Source: Streptomyces sp. DG2A-72
Lineage (GTDB): Bacteria > Actinomycetota > Actinomycetes > Streptomycetales > Streptomycetaceae
Direction of reading: 5' to 3'
DNA: 64,000 nt
Assembly (NCBI RefSeq): GCF_030499575.1
Contig: NZ_JASTLC010000001.1
Coordinates: forward strand, 4,612,001 to 4,676,000
The notes beneath the pieces were generated by a model that was given only the letters and a program-made list of their open reading frames with translations, was not told where the DNA came from and did no database searches. Made by a program: the position numbers and the translations under genes. Position 1 is the stretch's first letter; each line of letters begins with the position of its first letter. Positions 17,960 through 27,555 of this stretch are shown piece after piece.

Positions 17960-20570
17960 AGCGGGTGGAGTTCCTGCGACCGCTCTACGCGGAGCGTCCG
18001 GACCGGCAGGAGCGCGACCGGCTGGAGATTCTCACGGCGCTGATCAACGCGCCGTCCTTCGATCCGGTCTTCCGCAACGACATCATGCGGATCCCGCGCG
18101 GTCACGCCATCTACCGGTGGGAGTGCGTGGTCGCCGGCTGCGAGCGCGCGCGGGGCGGCGGGGATCTGTGCTCGATCCACCGCCAGGAGTGGGCCCAGGC
18201 GCGGGAGCGCGGGATCGGCAAGGCCGCGTTCATCGCCGCGGCCCAGCCGCTGGGTGCCTTCGCCTCGCGGGAGGACGCGGTCTGCCGGATCTGCCCCGAG
18301 CGTCCTGCCGATCGTCATGACCTGCGGCTGTGTCAGCGTCACCGCAACCGGTGGAAGCTGCACCGCCAGCAGCGCGGCGAGGACGCGGACTTCGCCGACT
18401 GGGTCAGCCACCAGCAGGTTTTCCCGGGCTACGGGCCCTGCGTGGTGGTGGTCTGCCCCTCGCTGGCCGACTCGCCGCTGGGGCTGTGTCCCGGGCACGA
18501 GGCCCACTACCGCAAGCAGGGGCGGCCCGGCGGGGCGAGCCTGCCGGACAGTTGGTGGCAGCGCTACGAGCACCACGGGGCACCGGTGCCGGTCGGCTTC
18601 GGCGACGAGGAAGCCTTCCGCTCCTGGTGCCGGCGGGAGACCGTCCTGCCCTGGCCGGGGCAGCTCAACCTGCGCGGCCTGCGACCGCTGGTGCGGGCTG
18701 AGCTCCAGTGGGGATGTTCGTGCACACCCAGCGTCCCCGGGCGAGCCGCTGGGACCTGGGCTGGCTGCAGAAGCTGGTGACCATCTGCCGGACCGACAAC
18801 GTGAACTCGCTGATCGATCTCGACCTGCAAAGCTGCAGCCAGTTCACCGGCGGCATCGCCAAGGAGATCCTCCACGAGCTGCGTCTGGTCTACTTCACTC
18901 CCGAGCAGGCCAAGGAGAGCGGCTTCCTGGAGGTCGAGCACTTCGGCGTCCGCTTCGCCCATCGCAGCGGCCATATCGATCTCAGCGGCATCCCGCAGCG
19001 CTGGCTGCGGGACCTGACCTGGGACCATCTCGCGGACCTGCTGAGATCGCCACGCTGCCCCCGCACCGCCGGTGTCCTGGACGACCTGCGCCGGGCCGCA
19101 CTCGAACTCGGTGTGTTCCTGGAGCTCGACGCACCGGGCGGTGGCCATGACCCGACCGTGCTGCGGAGCGAGCACGCACAGCGCTTCGTCGCCGATCAGC
19201 GCCATCGCGAACGCGACGGCCTGCCGTCGCTGGCGGTCAAGCGCGCCGGCGGCTCTCCCAGCACCATCACCCTCATCACCCGGAGCATCGTCTTCAACGC
19301 TGCCCGGCGGCTGCTGCGGGAGGCGATGGACAGCGGGGCGGCCGAACGCCTCGGTCTGAGCCGGGAGTTCATCACCGCCATGCCCGCCGCAGGCGCTTCG
19401 ACGGTGCGGGCTCGCCGCCCGTTCCCCGACGAGGTGGCCCGCGCCCTGGCGGACGAGGAGAACCTCGCCCGCCTGGCTGGCAGCGACACCCTGGACCTGG
19501 GGATGCGCGACATCTGGGAGGCGACCGTCATCACCGGCCGGCGCATCGGCGAGGTGCTGAAGCTGCGGTGGGACTGCCTGGGCCGCTACGGCGGACTGGC
19601 CATGTTCTGGCACGACCAGACCAAGGTCGGCAACTACGACGCGGCGATCCGTATCCCCGAGCGGCTCTACGAACTGCTCGCCGAGCGGCAGCGCAAGACC
19701 TTGGACCGCTTCACCGCCGAACGCGGCTACCGCCCGACCGGCACCGAACGCGCCCGGCTGGCGCTATTCCCGACCACTCACCGCAACCCGGACGGCACCG
19801 TGTCCCTGACACACCAGTGGTTCTACAGCCGCTTCCGGCCCTGGGTCGACGGCCTCGACCTCGGCCACTACGTCCCCCACCAGGCCCGTCACACGCTGGC
19901 GACCAGCCTGCTGCGGGCCGGGGCGAGCCTCTCCCACATCCGCCGCTACCTCGGCCAGGTCTCCGACCGCATGGCCGAGCACTACGTCCACCTGACCAGC
20001 GATGATCTGGAGAACATCCTCCAGCACGTCTGGGTCGCGGGCCCCGGCACCGCCCGCCCCGGCGAACTCCTCGCCGGGGAGTCGACCCCGCTCACCCGCG
20101 AGCAGGCCCAGGCCCTCGCCATTGATCTGTCCCGCCGCAGCACCCCGGCCGAGGGCGGGTTCTGCACCTTCCAGCCGGTTGTCGACGGCGGCGCCTGCCC
20201 GTGGAACCTGGACTGCCACAACTGCGACAAGTTCGTTCTGTCCGGCGCCGATCTGCTCTACTGGCGGCGCAAACGCGAGCAGTGGCGGCTGCTGGCCGAG
20301 GGCGCCCCGGACGACGCCACCGCCGACTACCTCCACCGGTACTTCGAGCCCACCGCCCACGCGATCGACGGCCTGGAGAAGGCCCTGGCCGGCCTGGGCC
20401 TCCTGGACGACGCCCTCGCCCTGGACCTGCGCAAACCCCAGGACTACTTCCAGCGCGTCTGGTCCACCGCCTTCCGCGCCGCCGATCTGGCCGAGGCGGG
20501 CAGCGATGAGCAGAGCGAGTACAGCGATAGGTACACAGCCGACGACGACCCCGAACGGGACATCGCATGA
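17956..20570 (+). CDS. tnpB: Tn554-like tyrosine recombinase TnpB (frameshifted)
   Basis: The large second recombinase, about 871 residues if the frame is repaired. The first part (17956-18713) has Cys/His clusters (CVVAGCERA, CRICPERPADRHDLRLC). The second part (from 18714) carries the catalytic Arg in TGRRIGEVLKLRW, HQARHTLATSLL and Tyr in MAEHYVHLTSDD, then a C-terminal CPWNLDCHNC cluster. The shift is at a G run (18710-18713): four bases where five would read LQWGMFVHTQ. Start and stop both overlap neighbours by four bases. Confidence 0.82.
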
Positions 20571-21151
20571 AGACCGCCACCGTTCCACAACCCCGCACGG
20601 CCGCCGCCCTGGCAGCCCGGCGTCACAAGACCGAAACCGCTCTCCAGCGGGTCCACGAGGCCATCGCCCATCTCCGGCGCGAGAAGGCCCAGGTCAGCGT
20701 CGCCGCCGTCGCCCGCCGCGCGAACGTCTCGCGAACTTTCCTCTACGACAACCCCGAGGCCAGAGCCGCGGTCGCCTCCGCCATGGCCAAGGCCGGCGAA
20801 CGACGGACCCAGATGCTCGCCGAGCAGGACAACGAGCGAGAAGCAACCTGGCGCGAGCGGGCCCTGAACGCCGAAGAGGGCCTCAAGGCCGCTCATGCCG
20901 AGATCCTCACCCAGCGGACCCGCATCGGCGAACTCCTCGGCCAGATCCGCGACTTGCAGGCCGAATGGACCGAAGAAGCCGTCCAGCGGATCACCACCGA
21001 AAACACCACCCTCAAACAGCGGGTCCGCCAGCTCACAGCCGACAACCGCACCCTCGACGAGCGCCTCAAGGCCGCCCGCTCCAACCTCCGCTTCCAAGAC
21101 CGACGCGTCGCCGACCTCGAAGCCCAGATCGCCGACTCAACGGTGCACTGA
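20567..21151 (+). CDS. tnpC: TnpC-like accessory protein (DUF6262 type)
   Basis: A 194-residue protein. Its N-terminal region has a helix-turn-helix-like segment (VSVAAVARRANVSRTFLYDN). A long coiled coil then runs to the C-terminus (RIGELLGQIRDLQAEWTEEA, LKQRVRQLTADNRTLDERLK). In Tn554 the third gene influences orientation and efficiency of transposition. ATG 20567 overlaps the tnpB stop (ATGA), so the three genes form a coupled operon. Confidence 0.85.
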   Translation: MKTATVPQPRTAAALAARRHKTETALQRVHEAIAHLRREKAQVSVAAVARRANVSRTFLYDNPEARAAVASAMAKAGERRTQMLAEQDNEREATWRERALNAEEGLKAAHAEILTQRTRIGELLGQIRDLQAEWTEEAVQRITTENTTLKQRVRQLTADNRTLDERLKAARSNLRFQDRRVADLEAQIADSTVH

Positions 21152-21170
21152 ATCACCTCGGCCAAGTTCA

Positions 21171-21210
21171 GACGGCGGTCTCACCGGTCTTGGCCGGTGA
21201 GACCGCCGTC
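21171..21210. terminator. Perfect 17-bp hairpin between tnpC and the GNAT gene
   Basis: GACGGCGGTCTCACCGG (21171-21187) pairs exactly with CCGGTGAGACCGCCGTC (21194-21210) around a 6-nt loop. It sits 20 bp past tnpC and includes the last codons of the convergent GNAT gene, acting on both strands. Confidence 0.8.
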
Positions 21211-21924
21211 GCCGAGGCGAACGCTGAGCTGGGAACCCAGCTCCCGGAAGCCCAGCGCAAGTGCCACACGCTTTGACGGATGAGGCCGTGCTCTCCATTG
21301 CGGAAGCAGCCCGGCGTCAAGTGCATGCGCCACCGCCGCAGACGCCACGACCCGCGCCAGCCCCCGGCCTCGATGCCCCGGCGCAACCAGCACACTCAGG
21401 TGAGCCACCGACTGCGGCCAAGCCTGATAGCCGGCCGCTGCAACCACGTCGTCACTGTCGCGGAGGACGAACGCGGGAGAGGTGATGTCCTCCAAGCCGC
21501 TTTCGCCGGCGTCCTCTTCACCAGCGCAGGCCAGGAGTGCGGCCAGCTCATCGTCACTGCACACCGCCTCCTCGACAGCGGCACCTCCTTGCACAGGCAG
21601 GAAGTCGGCGCGGTCGAGATATAAGAGGGACGCAGGACCAAGTACGTCGAGGACAGGCAACACCTCACGCAAGCGGTCCTCGTCGACGAGCTCCTCATCG
21701 GACAACTTGCTTGAAGCGCTCGCCATCAGCTTGCCGGCCTGCACGCTCGGCACGGTGACGATGCCGGCGCCGCCGAGGACCACGATCCCTGTCCACAACG
21801 GCGGACACAACCGCGAGCCAGGAGAGACCACAACGTTCGCCCCGCCCGAGGAGAACTCCGCTGGATTCACCGCCAGGTCTGTCCACAGCTCCCGGGCCCG
21901 GTCAAGCAAGAGATCGCTAGTCAT
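21181..21924 (-). CDS. GNAT family N-acetyltransferase (cargo of the Tn554-like element)
   Basis: A 247-residue protein. Its C-terminal third carries the acetyl-CoA motif A pattern (LSVLVAPGHRGRGLARVVAS) and a GNAT end (NPSK-like PHPSKRVALALGFRELG). The N-terminal ~120 residues match nothing I recognise. The substrate is unknown. It lies inside the transposon, faces tnpC and is the only apparent passenger. ATG 21924 is used; longer in-frame upstream sequence is unlikely to be coding. Confidence 0.82.
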   Translation of the reverse strand: MTSDLLLDRARELWTDLAVNPAEFSSGGANVVVSPGSRLCPPLWTGIVVLGGAGIVTVPSVQAGKLMASASSKLSDEELVDEDRLREVLPVLDVLGPASLLYLDRADFLPVQGGAAVEEAVCSDDELAALLACAGEEDAGESGLEDITSPAFVLRDSDDVVAAAGYQAWPQSVAHLSVLVAPGHRGRGLARVVASAAVAHALDAGLLPQWRARPHPSKRVALALGFRELGSQLSVRLGDGGLTGQDR

Positions 21925-22146
21925 GGCCGTATCGTGTCGGGCCCCACGCCCCTGGACGACTGATTTACAACGGGACAGAGGCACCCGGCGTCCTCGCGCC
22001 GCGACGCCTCGCGCACCACGTTGCCGCTCGCGGCACGACGACCACACGAACGAGCGACAACAACGCCCCCAACGCACCGTCACGGACATGTAGTCTATGA
22101 ATCGTCGCAGTTCAGAGCCGGTCCACGAGCTCCTGCGGTCGGTAAT

Positions 22147-22152
22147 GTCGAC
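22147..22152. repeat. GTCGAC hexamer at right junction of Tn554-like element
   Basis: Partner of 16652-16657. The next base, 22153, begins codon GAG, which continues the Walker B sequence of tnsC. Confidence 0.85.
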
Positions 22153-22617
22153 GAGATCCACCTGCTCAACCACGCGACCATCGCCGGAGAGGACCTATCC
22201 GACCATCTGAAGTACTTCACCGAGCACCTGCCCGCGACCTTCGTCTATGCCGGCATCAACGTCGAGAAGTCCGGCCTGTTCACCGGCATCCGCGGCAAGC
22301 AGCTGGCTGGCCGCTGCATCATGGTCCGCACGGGCCGCTTTCCCTGCACTGCCGAGTGGCGAGCGCTGGTCGCCTCGCTGGAGAACACCCTGCGCCTGCA
22401 CCGGCACCAGGCCGGCACCCTGGTCAAGCAGTCGAAATACCTGCATCAGAGAACCGGCGGCATGATCGGAAGTCTTTCGCACCTCATCCGGGCTGCGGCC
22501 ATCTCCGCCATCCTCGACGGCAGCGAACACATCACCAAGACCAGTCTGCGGGCCGTGCGCATCGACCACAACAGCGAGTCGGAAGGCCCGCCCGAGCCTC
22601 CCAGGGCAGTCGGATGA
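22153..22617 (+). pseudogene. tnsC: TnsC-like AAA ATPase, 3' part (interrupted)
   Basis: The last 154 residues of the split tnsC. It starts with EIHLLNHATIAGEDLSDHLK, the remainder of Walker B, and then has the sensor-1-like strand LPATFVYAGINVEKSG. Helical lid sequence follows (GGMIGSLSHLIRAAAISAIL), common to TniB/TnsC proteins. It has no own start and would only be made after excision of the 5.5-kb insert. Its stop overlaps the tniQ ATG. Confidence 0.87.
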
Positions 22618-23543
22618 GCGCGCGGTTCGATCCCGTTGTCGTCCGGCCGCTGCCGCGTCCGCTCAAGCCCTTCCCGCAGGAGACTGAATCCTCGTTCCTG
22701 AGCAGACTAGCCGCGGCGAACGCTCTGCCCGTCCAACGCTTGCAGCGGCCCTCCCTCTGGCTGACGTCCCGGCTGGATCCGATCGACCAGCTCAGCGTCC
22801 TCAGCGGACAGTCCCGCACCACGATCCAGTACGCGATTCCCCGCTGGGAGAACAAGTCGTGGAACGTCTCGAACGGGCCCCTCGCACTCACTCCTCGGTG
22901 GGCGTGTCGGCGCTGTGTCGCCCGCAGGACCGGAAATCCACAGCAGGACGTCATGATCTGGATGTCGAAGCATCACGACCATGTCTGCATCCCCCATCGT
23001 CTCTGGATCGGCCGCGCCGTCGACAGTGCGGCAGGACAATACGACCTGGCTGACCTGCCTGAAGTCGTCCAGGCCCAGCGGCGGCACTACCGGCTGTTAC
23101 GCCGCTACGGCCCCGCAGTGATCGCTGCCTGCTATGAGCGATGCTCCACCTTCTGGCACAGCCTTTTTCAGCGGGGCTACCGCCTGAGCGATCGGGCAGA
23201 ACGGCTCCGGCGGATGTCGCCGAACGACCGCCAAGTCCGCCCTTGGCAACCACAGCGATACGCTGCGGTCTATCCCGAGATCGTCGAAGCCATGTCGCTC
23301 TACGCATCTTCGCACTGGCGCAGCCTCGCACTGGGCGAGGAGGAGCAGACGAGACTGTTCAAGGCGGAGTTCCATCGACGTCTGACCCAAGAACGCTCTC
23401 TTCGCACCACCGCAAGACACTGGTTTCTCACCGAGATGATCACGACCGCATGGCGCATCGAACTGGCCATCAAGTCCGCAGAGGTCAAGGAATCCGCAGC
23501 CCAAGTCGATGAGAACCGGGCGCACTTGCCCGGAATTGAGTGA
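22614..23543 (+). CDS. tniQ: TniQ family transposition protein
   Basis: A 309-residue target-selection protein of Tn7-like/Tn5053-like systems. The N-terminus (LPRPLKPFPQETESSFLSRLAAAN) is the TniQ signature. A zinc site is suggested by CRRC and, about 30 residues on, HDHVCIPH. It bridges the target and TnsC. ATG 22614 overlaps the tnsC stop (ATGA), confirming it as the last gene of the tnsABC-tniQ operon. No CRISPR or TnsD/TnsE gene is adjacent. It appears intact. Confidence 0.85.
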   Translation: MSARFDPVVVRPLPRPLKPFPQETESSFLSRLAAANALPVQRLQRPSLWLTSRLDPIDQLSVLSGQSRTTIQYAIPRWENKSWNVSNGPLALTPRWACRRCVARRTGNPQQDVMIWMSKHHDHVCIPHRLWIGRAVDSAAGQYDLADLPEVVQAQRRHYRLLRRYGPAVIAACYERCSTFWHSLFQRGYRLSDRAERLRRMSPNDRQVRPWQPQRYAAVYPEIVEAMSLYASSHWRSLALGEEEQTRLFKAEFHRRLTQERSLRTTARHWFLTEMITTAWRIELAIKSAEVKESAAQVDENRAHLPGIE

Positions 23544-23620
23544 GACGCGACGCCAGGCCACAGCATCCGAGACCATGGCAGCGTGATCGCCATTTCAGGG
23601 CGCTGATGGAGGTATCTGCC

Positions 23621-23950
23621 ATGTCCGACCTCGACAGCCAGACCGCCTACTGGGACGCCGCCGCGGCGACCAAGACGTTCACGCACCCGCTGCACGTGCC
23701 ATGGCTGGACGGCGTCGACCGACATGCCGCGATCCTCGACTACGGCTGCGGCTACGGCCGGACCATGGAAGCCCTCGACGAGCAGGGCTTTACCAACCTC
23801 ACCCACCAGGGATGATCTCCCAGGCCCACACCTTGCACGCCACGATGCACTTCGCCGTGCTGGACGCACCGTCGATGCTGGCCCATCCGGACGCGAGCCT
23901 CGACGTGGTCCTCCTCTTCGCGGTGCTGACCTGCATACCCGGCGACGACA
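23621..23950 (+). pseudogene. Class I methyltransferase remnant
   Basis: ATG 23621 follows GGAGG. It begins MSDLDSQTAYWDAA and has the SAM motif ILDYGCGYGRTMEAL. It then breaks at 23813 (NLTHQG, stop). Family-like sequence resumes in another frame (GMISQAHTLH, then PDASLDVVLLFAVLTCIPGD) and stops matching near 23945. A few residues appear deleted at the break and the C-terminal half is missing. Confidence 0.7.
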
Positions 23951-24083
23951 TCCACTCAGACGGACAACTGACAACCCACAAACACCGTCAGAGCCATCCT
24001 TGCGAAAACCATTGGTGCCCGGCTTGCTCCGTTGATGGACTGACGTCCTACCGTGAGTCTGCCGCGTGACGGAGGTAGTGGTT

Positions 24084-24839
24084 GTGACAGGCTATGACGT
24101 GCTTGCCGAGGTGTACGAATGGCTCATCTCGGATGCAAAGTTGCCTCCAGCCGAGTTCGCTGCGTCGTTCGACGACGTCCTCAATCTCCTGCCGTCGAAC
24201 GCTCACGTCCTCGACTGTTCGTGCGGAACCGGACAGTTGGCGGTTGGCCTCGCCGGTCGTGGCATGCAGGTTGTCGCAACTGACGCCAGCGAGGCGATGG
24301 TTCGTCGGACTGCAGAGTTGTCTGAGGAGTTCGGGGCATCCGTCCGGGCCGTACGGGCGAACTGGGAAGAGTTGCCCGACCATTTCCAGGACAACACGTT
24401 CGACATGGTGTTCTGCGTTGGCAACTCGCTTCACCATGCCGCGGGCGCGACAGGCAGGGGTGCTGCTCTGGAGTCGATGTCACGGCTTCTGCGTCCCGGC
24501 GGGCGCTTGGTACTCACATCCCGCACTTGGGAACTCGTGAGGGCCAGAGGTTCCCGGCTGGAGATCAGTGACCGACTCGTCCGCCGGAACGGTCGCGATG
24601 CCGTCGTGGTCTACCGCTGGGAGATTGCGGCGCATTGGGAGGAGGAGCACCACATCGAGATTGCGATCGCGCAAGTTGATGCGACCGGGTTGGTTCTTGT
24701 CCGCTCGGAACTGCTGTCCTGCTGGCCCTACCGGTACGAGGAACTCGAAGTCGAGCTGCACCGGGTCGGACTCCAAACGGAACTGAGCACGTTCGATCTT
24801 GAGGCCGAGAACTACATGGTGGTCGCGAGCAAGGTATAA
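24084..24839 (+). CDS. Class I SAM-dependent methyltransferase
   Basis: A 251-residue soluble methyltransferase. Motif I is VLDCSCGTGQLAVGLAGRG, the strand-2 acid follows in VVATDASEAMV, and motif IV is DMVFCVGNSLHH. The overall layout resembles small-molecule (glycine- or sarcosine-type) N-methyltransferases, but the substrate is not determinable. GTG 24084 is preferred because GGAGG lies 8 bp upstream; GTG 24066 is in frame. Codon choice is less GC-biased than the core genes, consistent with transfer. Confidence 0.85.
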   Translation: MTGYDVLAEVYEWLISDAKLPPAEFAASFDDVLNLLPSNAHVLDCSCGTGQLAVGLAGRGMQVVATDASEAMVRRTAELSEEFGASVRAVRANWEELPDHFQDNTFDMVFCVGNSLHHAAGATGRGAALESMSRLLRPGGRLVLTSRTWELVRARGSRLEISDRLVRRNGRDAVVVYRWEIAAHWEEEHHIEIAIAQVDATGLVLVRSELLSCWPYRYEELEVELHRVGLQTELSTFDLEAENYMVVASKV

Positions 24840-24921
24840 ACACCGGACTCTCAGTCCCTGGCCGGACCGCGCGGTTGCTCGCAGGACGCTTGCGCCCTCT
24901 CATCGGTGCGGGTTCAAGTGG

Positions 24922-25237
24922 TCAACGCAACGCCTGGGACGAGGAGTGCTCGTCGATCAGACGGCGGTAGATCCGGGGTGACGGTGTGGCGCTGTTTCCT
25001 GGTCGCGTCCAGATCAATGAGCAGGATCTCGTCGATCAGCAGCGTGAACGGATCCAGCTTCGACGGCCGCGCCGAAGCGGTTGTCGTGCGTGGCTGCGGC
25101 CAAGCCGAGGTCAGGGCCTTGTTGACCGTGCTCCAGGTGACGCCGTACTTGCACTGCAACGCCCGGTTCGACATGCCATCGCGGGAGTCGCGCCGCAGCG
25201 CGGCGTACAACTCGACCTTCGACTGGCCAGGCGGCAT
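24922..25237 (-). pseudogene. IS21-family transposase (IstA) N-terminal remnant
   Basis: Begins MPPGQSKVELYAALRRDSRD with the helix-turn-helix of IS21 transposases (ALQCKYGVTWSTVNKAL) and continues DEILLIDLDATRKQRHTVT. At a G run (24975-24978) one extra base shifts the frame; skipping it gives RIYRRLIDEHSSSQALR. The integrase core and the IstB helper gene are missing. Confidence 0.8.
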
Positions 25238-25287
25238 CGGGGGTGCTCCTTTACTGAGCACATCCAGCTTGACACCGCAACCCCGAT

Positions 25288-25364
25288 GGTGACGTCAGAA
25301 TTCGCGAACATCTTTCTGGGCCATCACCTGGTGCCGTCAGCTTTCACGAACAACTGACGTCACC
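25288..25364. repeat. Inverted repeat, probable IS21 end region
   Basis: GGTGACGTCAG (25288-25298) and CTGACGTCACC (25354-25364) are exact inverse complements, 51 bp upstream of the istA remnant. They could be element-end transposase sites or a hairpin. The rest of 25238-25533 shows no gene. Confidence 0.45.
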
Positions 25365-25533
25365 AACTACTGACAGAACCAGCCGCCGAATCACCGTCGC
25401 CACCATGAACGGGAACGAGTCAAAGGGAATCCAGATCTTGGCTCGTCGAGGTCACCCCTGCTGACCGCCGGCATACGCCGAATGCCGCCCCGGCGGGACA
25501 ACCTCGGCCGACGCATCCCAGGCAAGGCACCGG

Positions 25534-25905
25534 TCAGCGCGTGACGATGCAGAAGGGATGTCCAGCAGGGTCGGTGAGGACCCGCGCCTTGTCCCCATGC
25601 GGCTGGTGATCCGGCTTTCCCGCACCCAGTTCCAGCAGCCGGGCTTCGGCCTCGTCCAGGCTCTCCGCGACCTTGAAGCAGATGTGAAGCTGCTGGGGGA
25701 CGATCTGGCCAGGCCAACTCGGAGCCCGGTAGTCCTCGACCCGCTGGAAGCCTATGAAGAGCCCGTCCTCACGGTTGAGACCGGCGAACTCGGCGTCCGA
25801 CTTCGGGTGTGGTTCAAAGCCGGTGGCCTGCTGATAGAACGCCGCCAGAGCCAGCGGATCAGGGCAATCCAGCGTTATCGCGACCAGTTCCATCTGCAGG
25901 GGCAT
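25534..25905 (-). CDS. VOC family (glyoxalase/bleomycin-resistance fold) protein
   Basis: A 123-residue single-domain protein of the vicinal-oxygen-chelate fold. It shows beta-alpha-beta modules LVAITLDCPDPLALAAFYQQATG and QLHICFKVAESLDEAEARLLELGA, ending LTDPAGHPFCIV. Members bind metal and act as glyoxalases, dioxygenases or drug-binding proteins; no specific role can be assigned. Start ATG 25905 (MPLQMELVAIT). Confidence 0.85.
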   Translation of the reverse strand: MPLQMELVAITLDCPDPLALAAFYQQATGFEPHPKSDAEFAGLNREDGLFIGFQRVEDYRAPSWPGQIVPQQLHICFKVAESLDEAEARLLELGAGKPDHQPHGDKARVLTDPAGHPFCIVTR

Positions 25906-26149
25906 GAGACCTCCGAGCCGATCAGTGGACTTCCATGCACGCCATAGAGGCGGCTGCCTACCGTTGAGCGGGACGAGGAGAGCGCGTTCGTTCCACTCAA
26001 CCGTAAGCACAGCAGGTCAGGGCCTCCACATGCCAACAGTTATCTGGGACAGGACACCAACTAGGCGGCCTGACTGTCCATTCCCGGTCTATCTGCGATT
26101 TCCCACCGGGTCTGCGATGTGAAGTGAGCGGGTCCCGGACGACCTGCGC

Positions 26150-26549
26150 AGCGAGCTACCCCGCCCAGGCCACCTTCCCGCGAAGGCAATGCACCCGATC
26201 CGGCTGTTGCACCTGGCTCGGGGAGAGCACGACGCGGTGCCGCATCCGATGTTCACGATCGCGCCTTGAGCAGGCAGGGCGTCGACTGTCAGACGGGTCA
26301 GGGTCTGGCGGATGGGGGCGTACCTGCCGGTGGACAGGAACCGGTTTCGGACCTGGACCATGGCCGCGTCGTCACCGCTGGTGGCGCAGACACCCGTCAG
26401 GAGGCTGATGTAGCCCTGACGTGCGATGTCGCGTGGACCGTCGGCCAGCACAGTGAGCCGCGGCCGGGTCGGAGACGGGCGCGGCACACCGGGCAGCGCA
26501 GCAGGTCGAGAAACGGTTCGAGGGCAGGGTGAACCAACGCAGGCACGAG
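26150..26549 (-). pseudogene. 23S rRNA guanine methyltransferase (RlmA-like) remnant
   Basis: The N-terminal zinc-finger part (VPALVHPALEPFLDLLRCPVC) is in one frame. After LRPGRGSL it continues in another (DIARQGYISLLTGVCATSGDD, then FLSTGRYAPIRQTL, then a degraded SAM motif VNIGCGT). This is the RlmA/TlrB layout, enzymes that methylate G745/G748 and in some producers confer macrolide resistance. The C-terminal half is absent. The IS5-type copy begins 49 bp upstream of its start. Confidence 0.6.
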
Positions 26550-26701
26550 ACACTCCTGGCAACGGCGAGGGAAGAGACCGTGCCTGTACGCGCTCCGAGA
26601 GGGTGTTAAGTCCCGTTCCTGGTGATGTGGTGTCGCTCGTTCGTTGGCGATCGGGCGGTTCTTCTTTCGCGTCATGTCGTGTGCATGATGGGGTTGCGGG
26701 T

Positions 26702-27555
26702 ATGGGGCGGATGCCGTACGCCACCGACTTGTCCGACGGGCAGTGGGCGTTGATCGAGCCGCTGGTCACTGCGTGGAAGTAGGAGCGGGTGGCACGGTCG
26801 GCGGCCGGGGACTCGTGCTCCTGGGACCTGCGTGAGTTCGTGAACGCGCTGCTTTACCAGAACCGGACGGGCTGTCAGTGGCGGCTCCTGCCACACGATC
26901 TCCCGGCCTGGTCGGCGGTGTTCTCTACTTCGCCCTGTGGCGCCAGGACGGCCTTGACCAGCGGATCCAGGAGATCCTGCGCTGCCAGGCGCGGGAGCGG
27001 TCCAGACGATTAGGGGACCCGCCCCTGGTGATCATCGACACCCAGTCCGTCCGTGTGGCGGCCGGGGTGCCGAAGGAGACGACGGGACTGGACGCGAACA
27101 AGAAGACGCCCGGCAGGAAGCGGCGACTCGCCGTCGACGTGCTGGGCCTAATCACCGGTGTGGTGACCCTCGCCGCGAGCGCGCACGACAACGAGGCCGG
27201 CATCGCCCTGCTGGACCAGGCGGCCGAACGATACGGGATGCGCCTGGGAAAGGTCCTGGTCGACCAGGGTTTCAAGGACGCCGTGATCATCCACAGGGCG
27301 GTGGAGGACATCATCGTCGCGGTGGTCCGCCGAAACCCCGAGGCCGAAGACAAGGGCTTCGCGCCGCAACCGAAGCGGTGGGTGGTTGAGCAGGTCAACG
27401 GCACCCTTACGCTGCACCGGCGCCTCGCCCGCGACTACGACCACCGGCCCGACAACGCGGCCTCCCGCGTCTACTGGGCCTCCACCGCCGGCATGCTCCG
27501 CCGCCTCACCACCCCTGCCCCCACCTGGCGGGACGACATGGAACTGGCCGCGTGA
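26702..27555 (+). CDS. IS5-family transposase, two frames with in-frame TAG
   Basis: The first frame encodes [20 protein letters not shown] and, after TAG at 26780-26782, continues [20 protein letters not shown]. The catalytic DDE part lies in a second frame entered near 26925-26935 ([17 protein letters not shown] in LVIIDTQSV; then [20 protein letters not shown] and [10 protein letters not shown]). IS5-family elements of the IS427 group are known to make transposase by frameshifting. The TAG is unusual, but both copies share it. Confidence 0.8.

Larger units (their letters stand above)
16658..22146 (+). mobile_element. Tn554-like transposon (TnpABC) inserted in tnsC
   Basis: A 5489-bp unit with inverted terminal sequences TTACCGACCGCAGG (16659-16672) and its complement (22132-22145). 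It is flanked on both sides by GTCGAC. It carries two tyrosine recombinase genes and a TnpC-like gene in overlapping order, the hallmark of the Tn554 family, plus an inward-facing GNAT gene as probable cargo. The tnsC coding sequence resumes in frame at 22153. Confidence 0.88.

Noticed and set aside
18708..20570. An independent recombinase gene starting at 18708
   Set aside because: The preceding frame ends at the same point with matching family sequence; a single missing G explains the split better than two genes.
24900..24930. GGTTCAAG-like sequence suggesting a tRNA T-loop
   Set aside because: No cloverleaf arms could be drawn around it, and it overlaps the degraded IS21 transposase.
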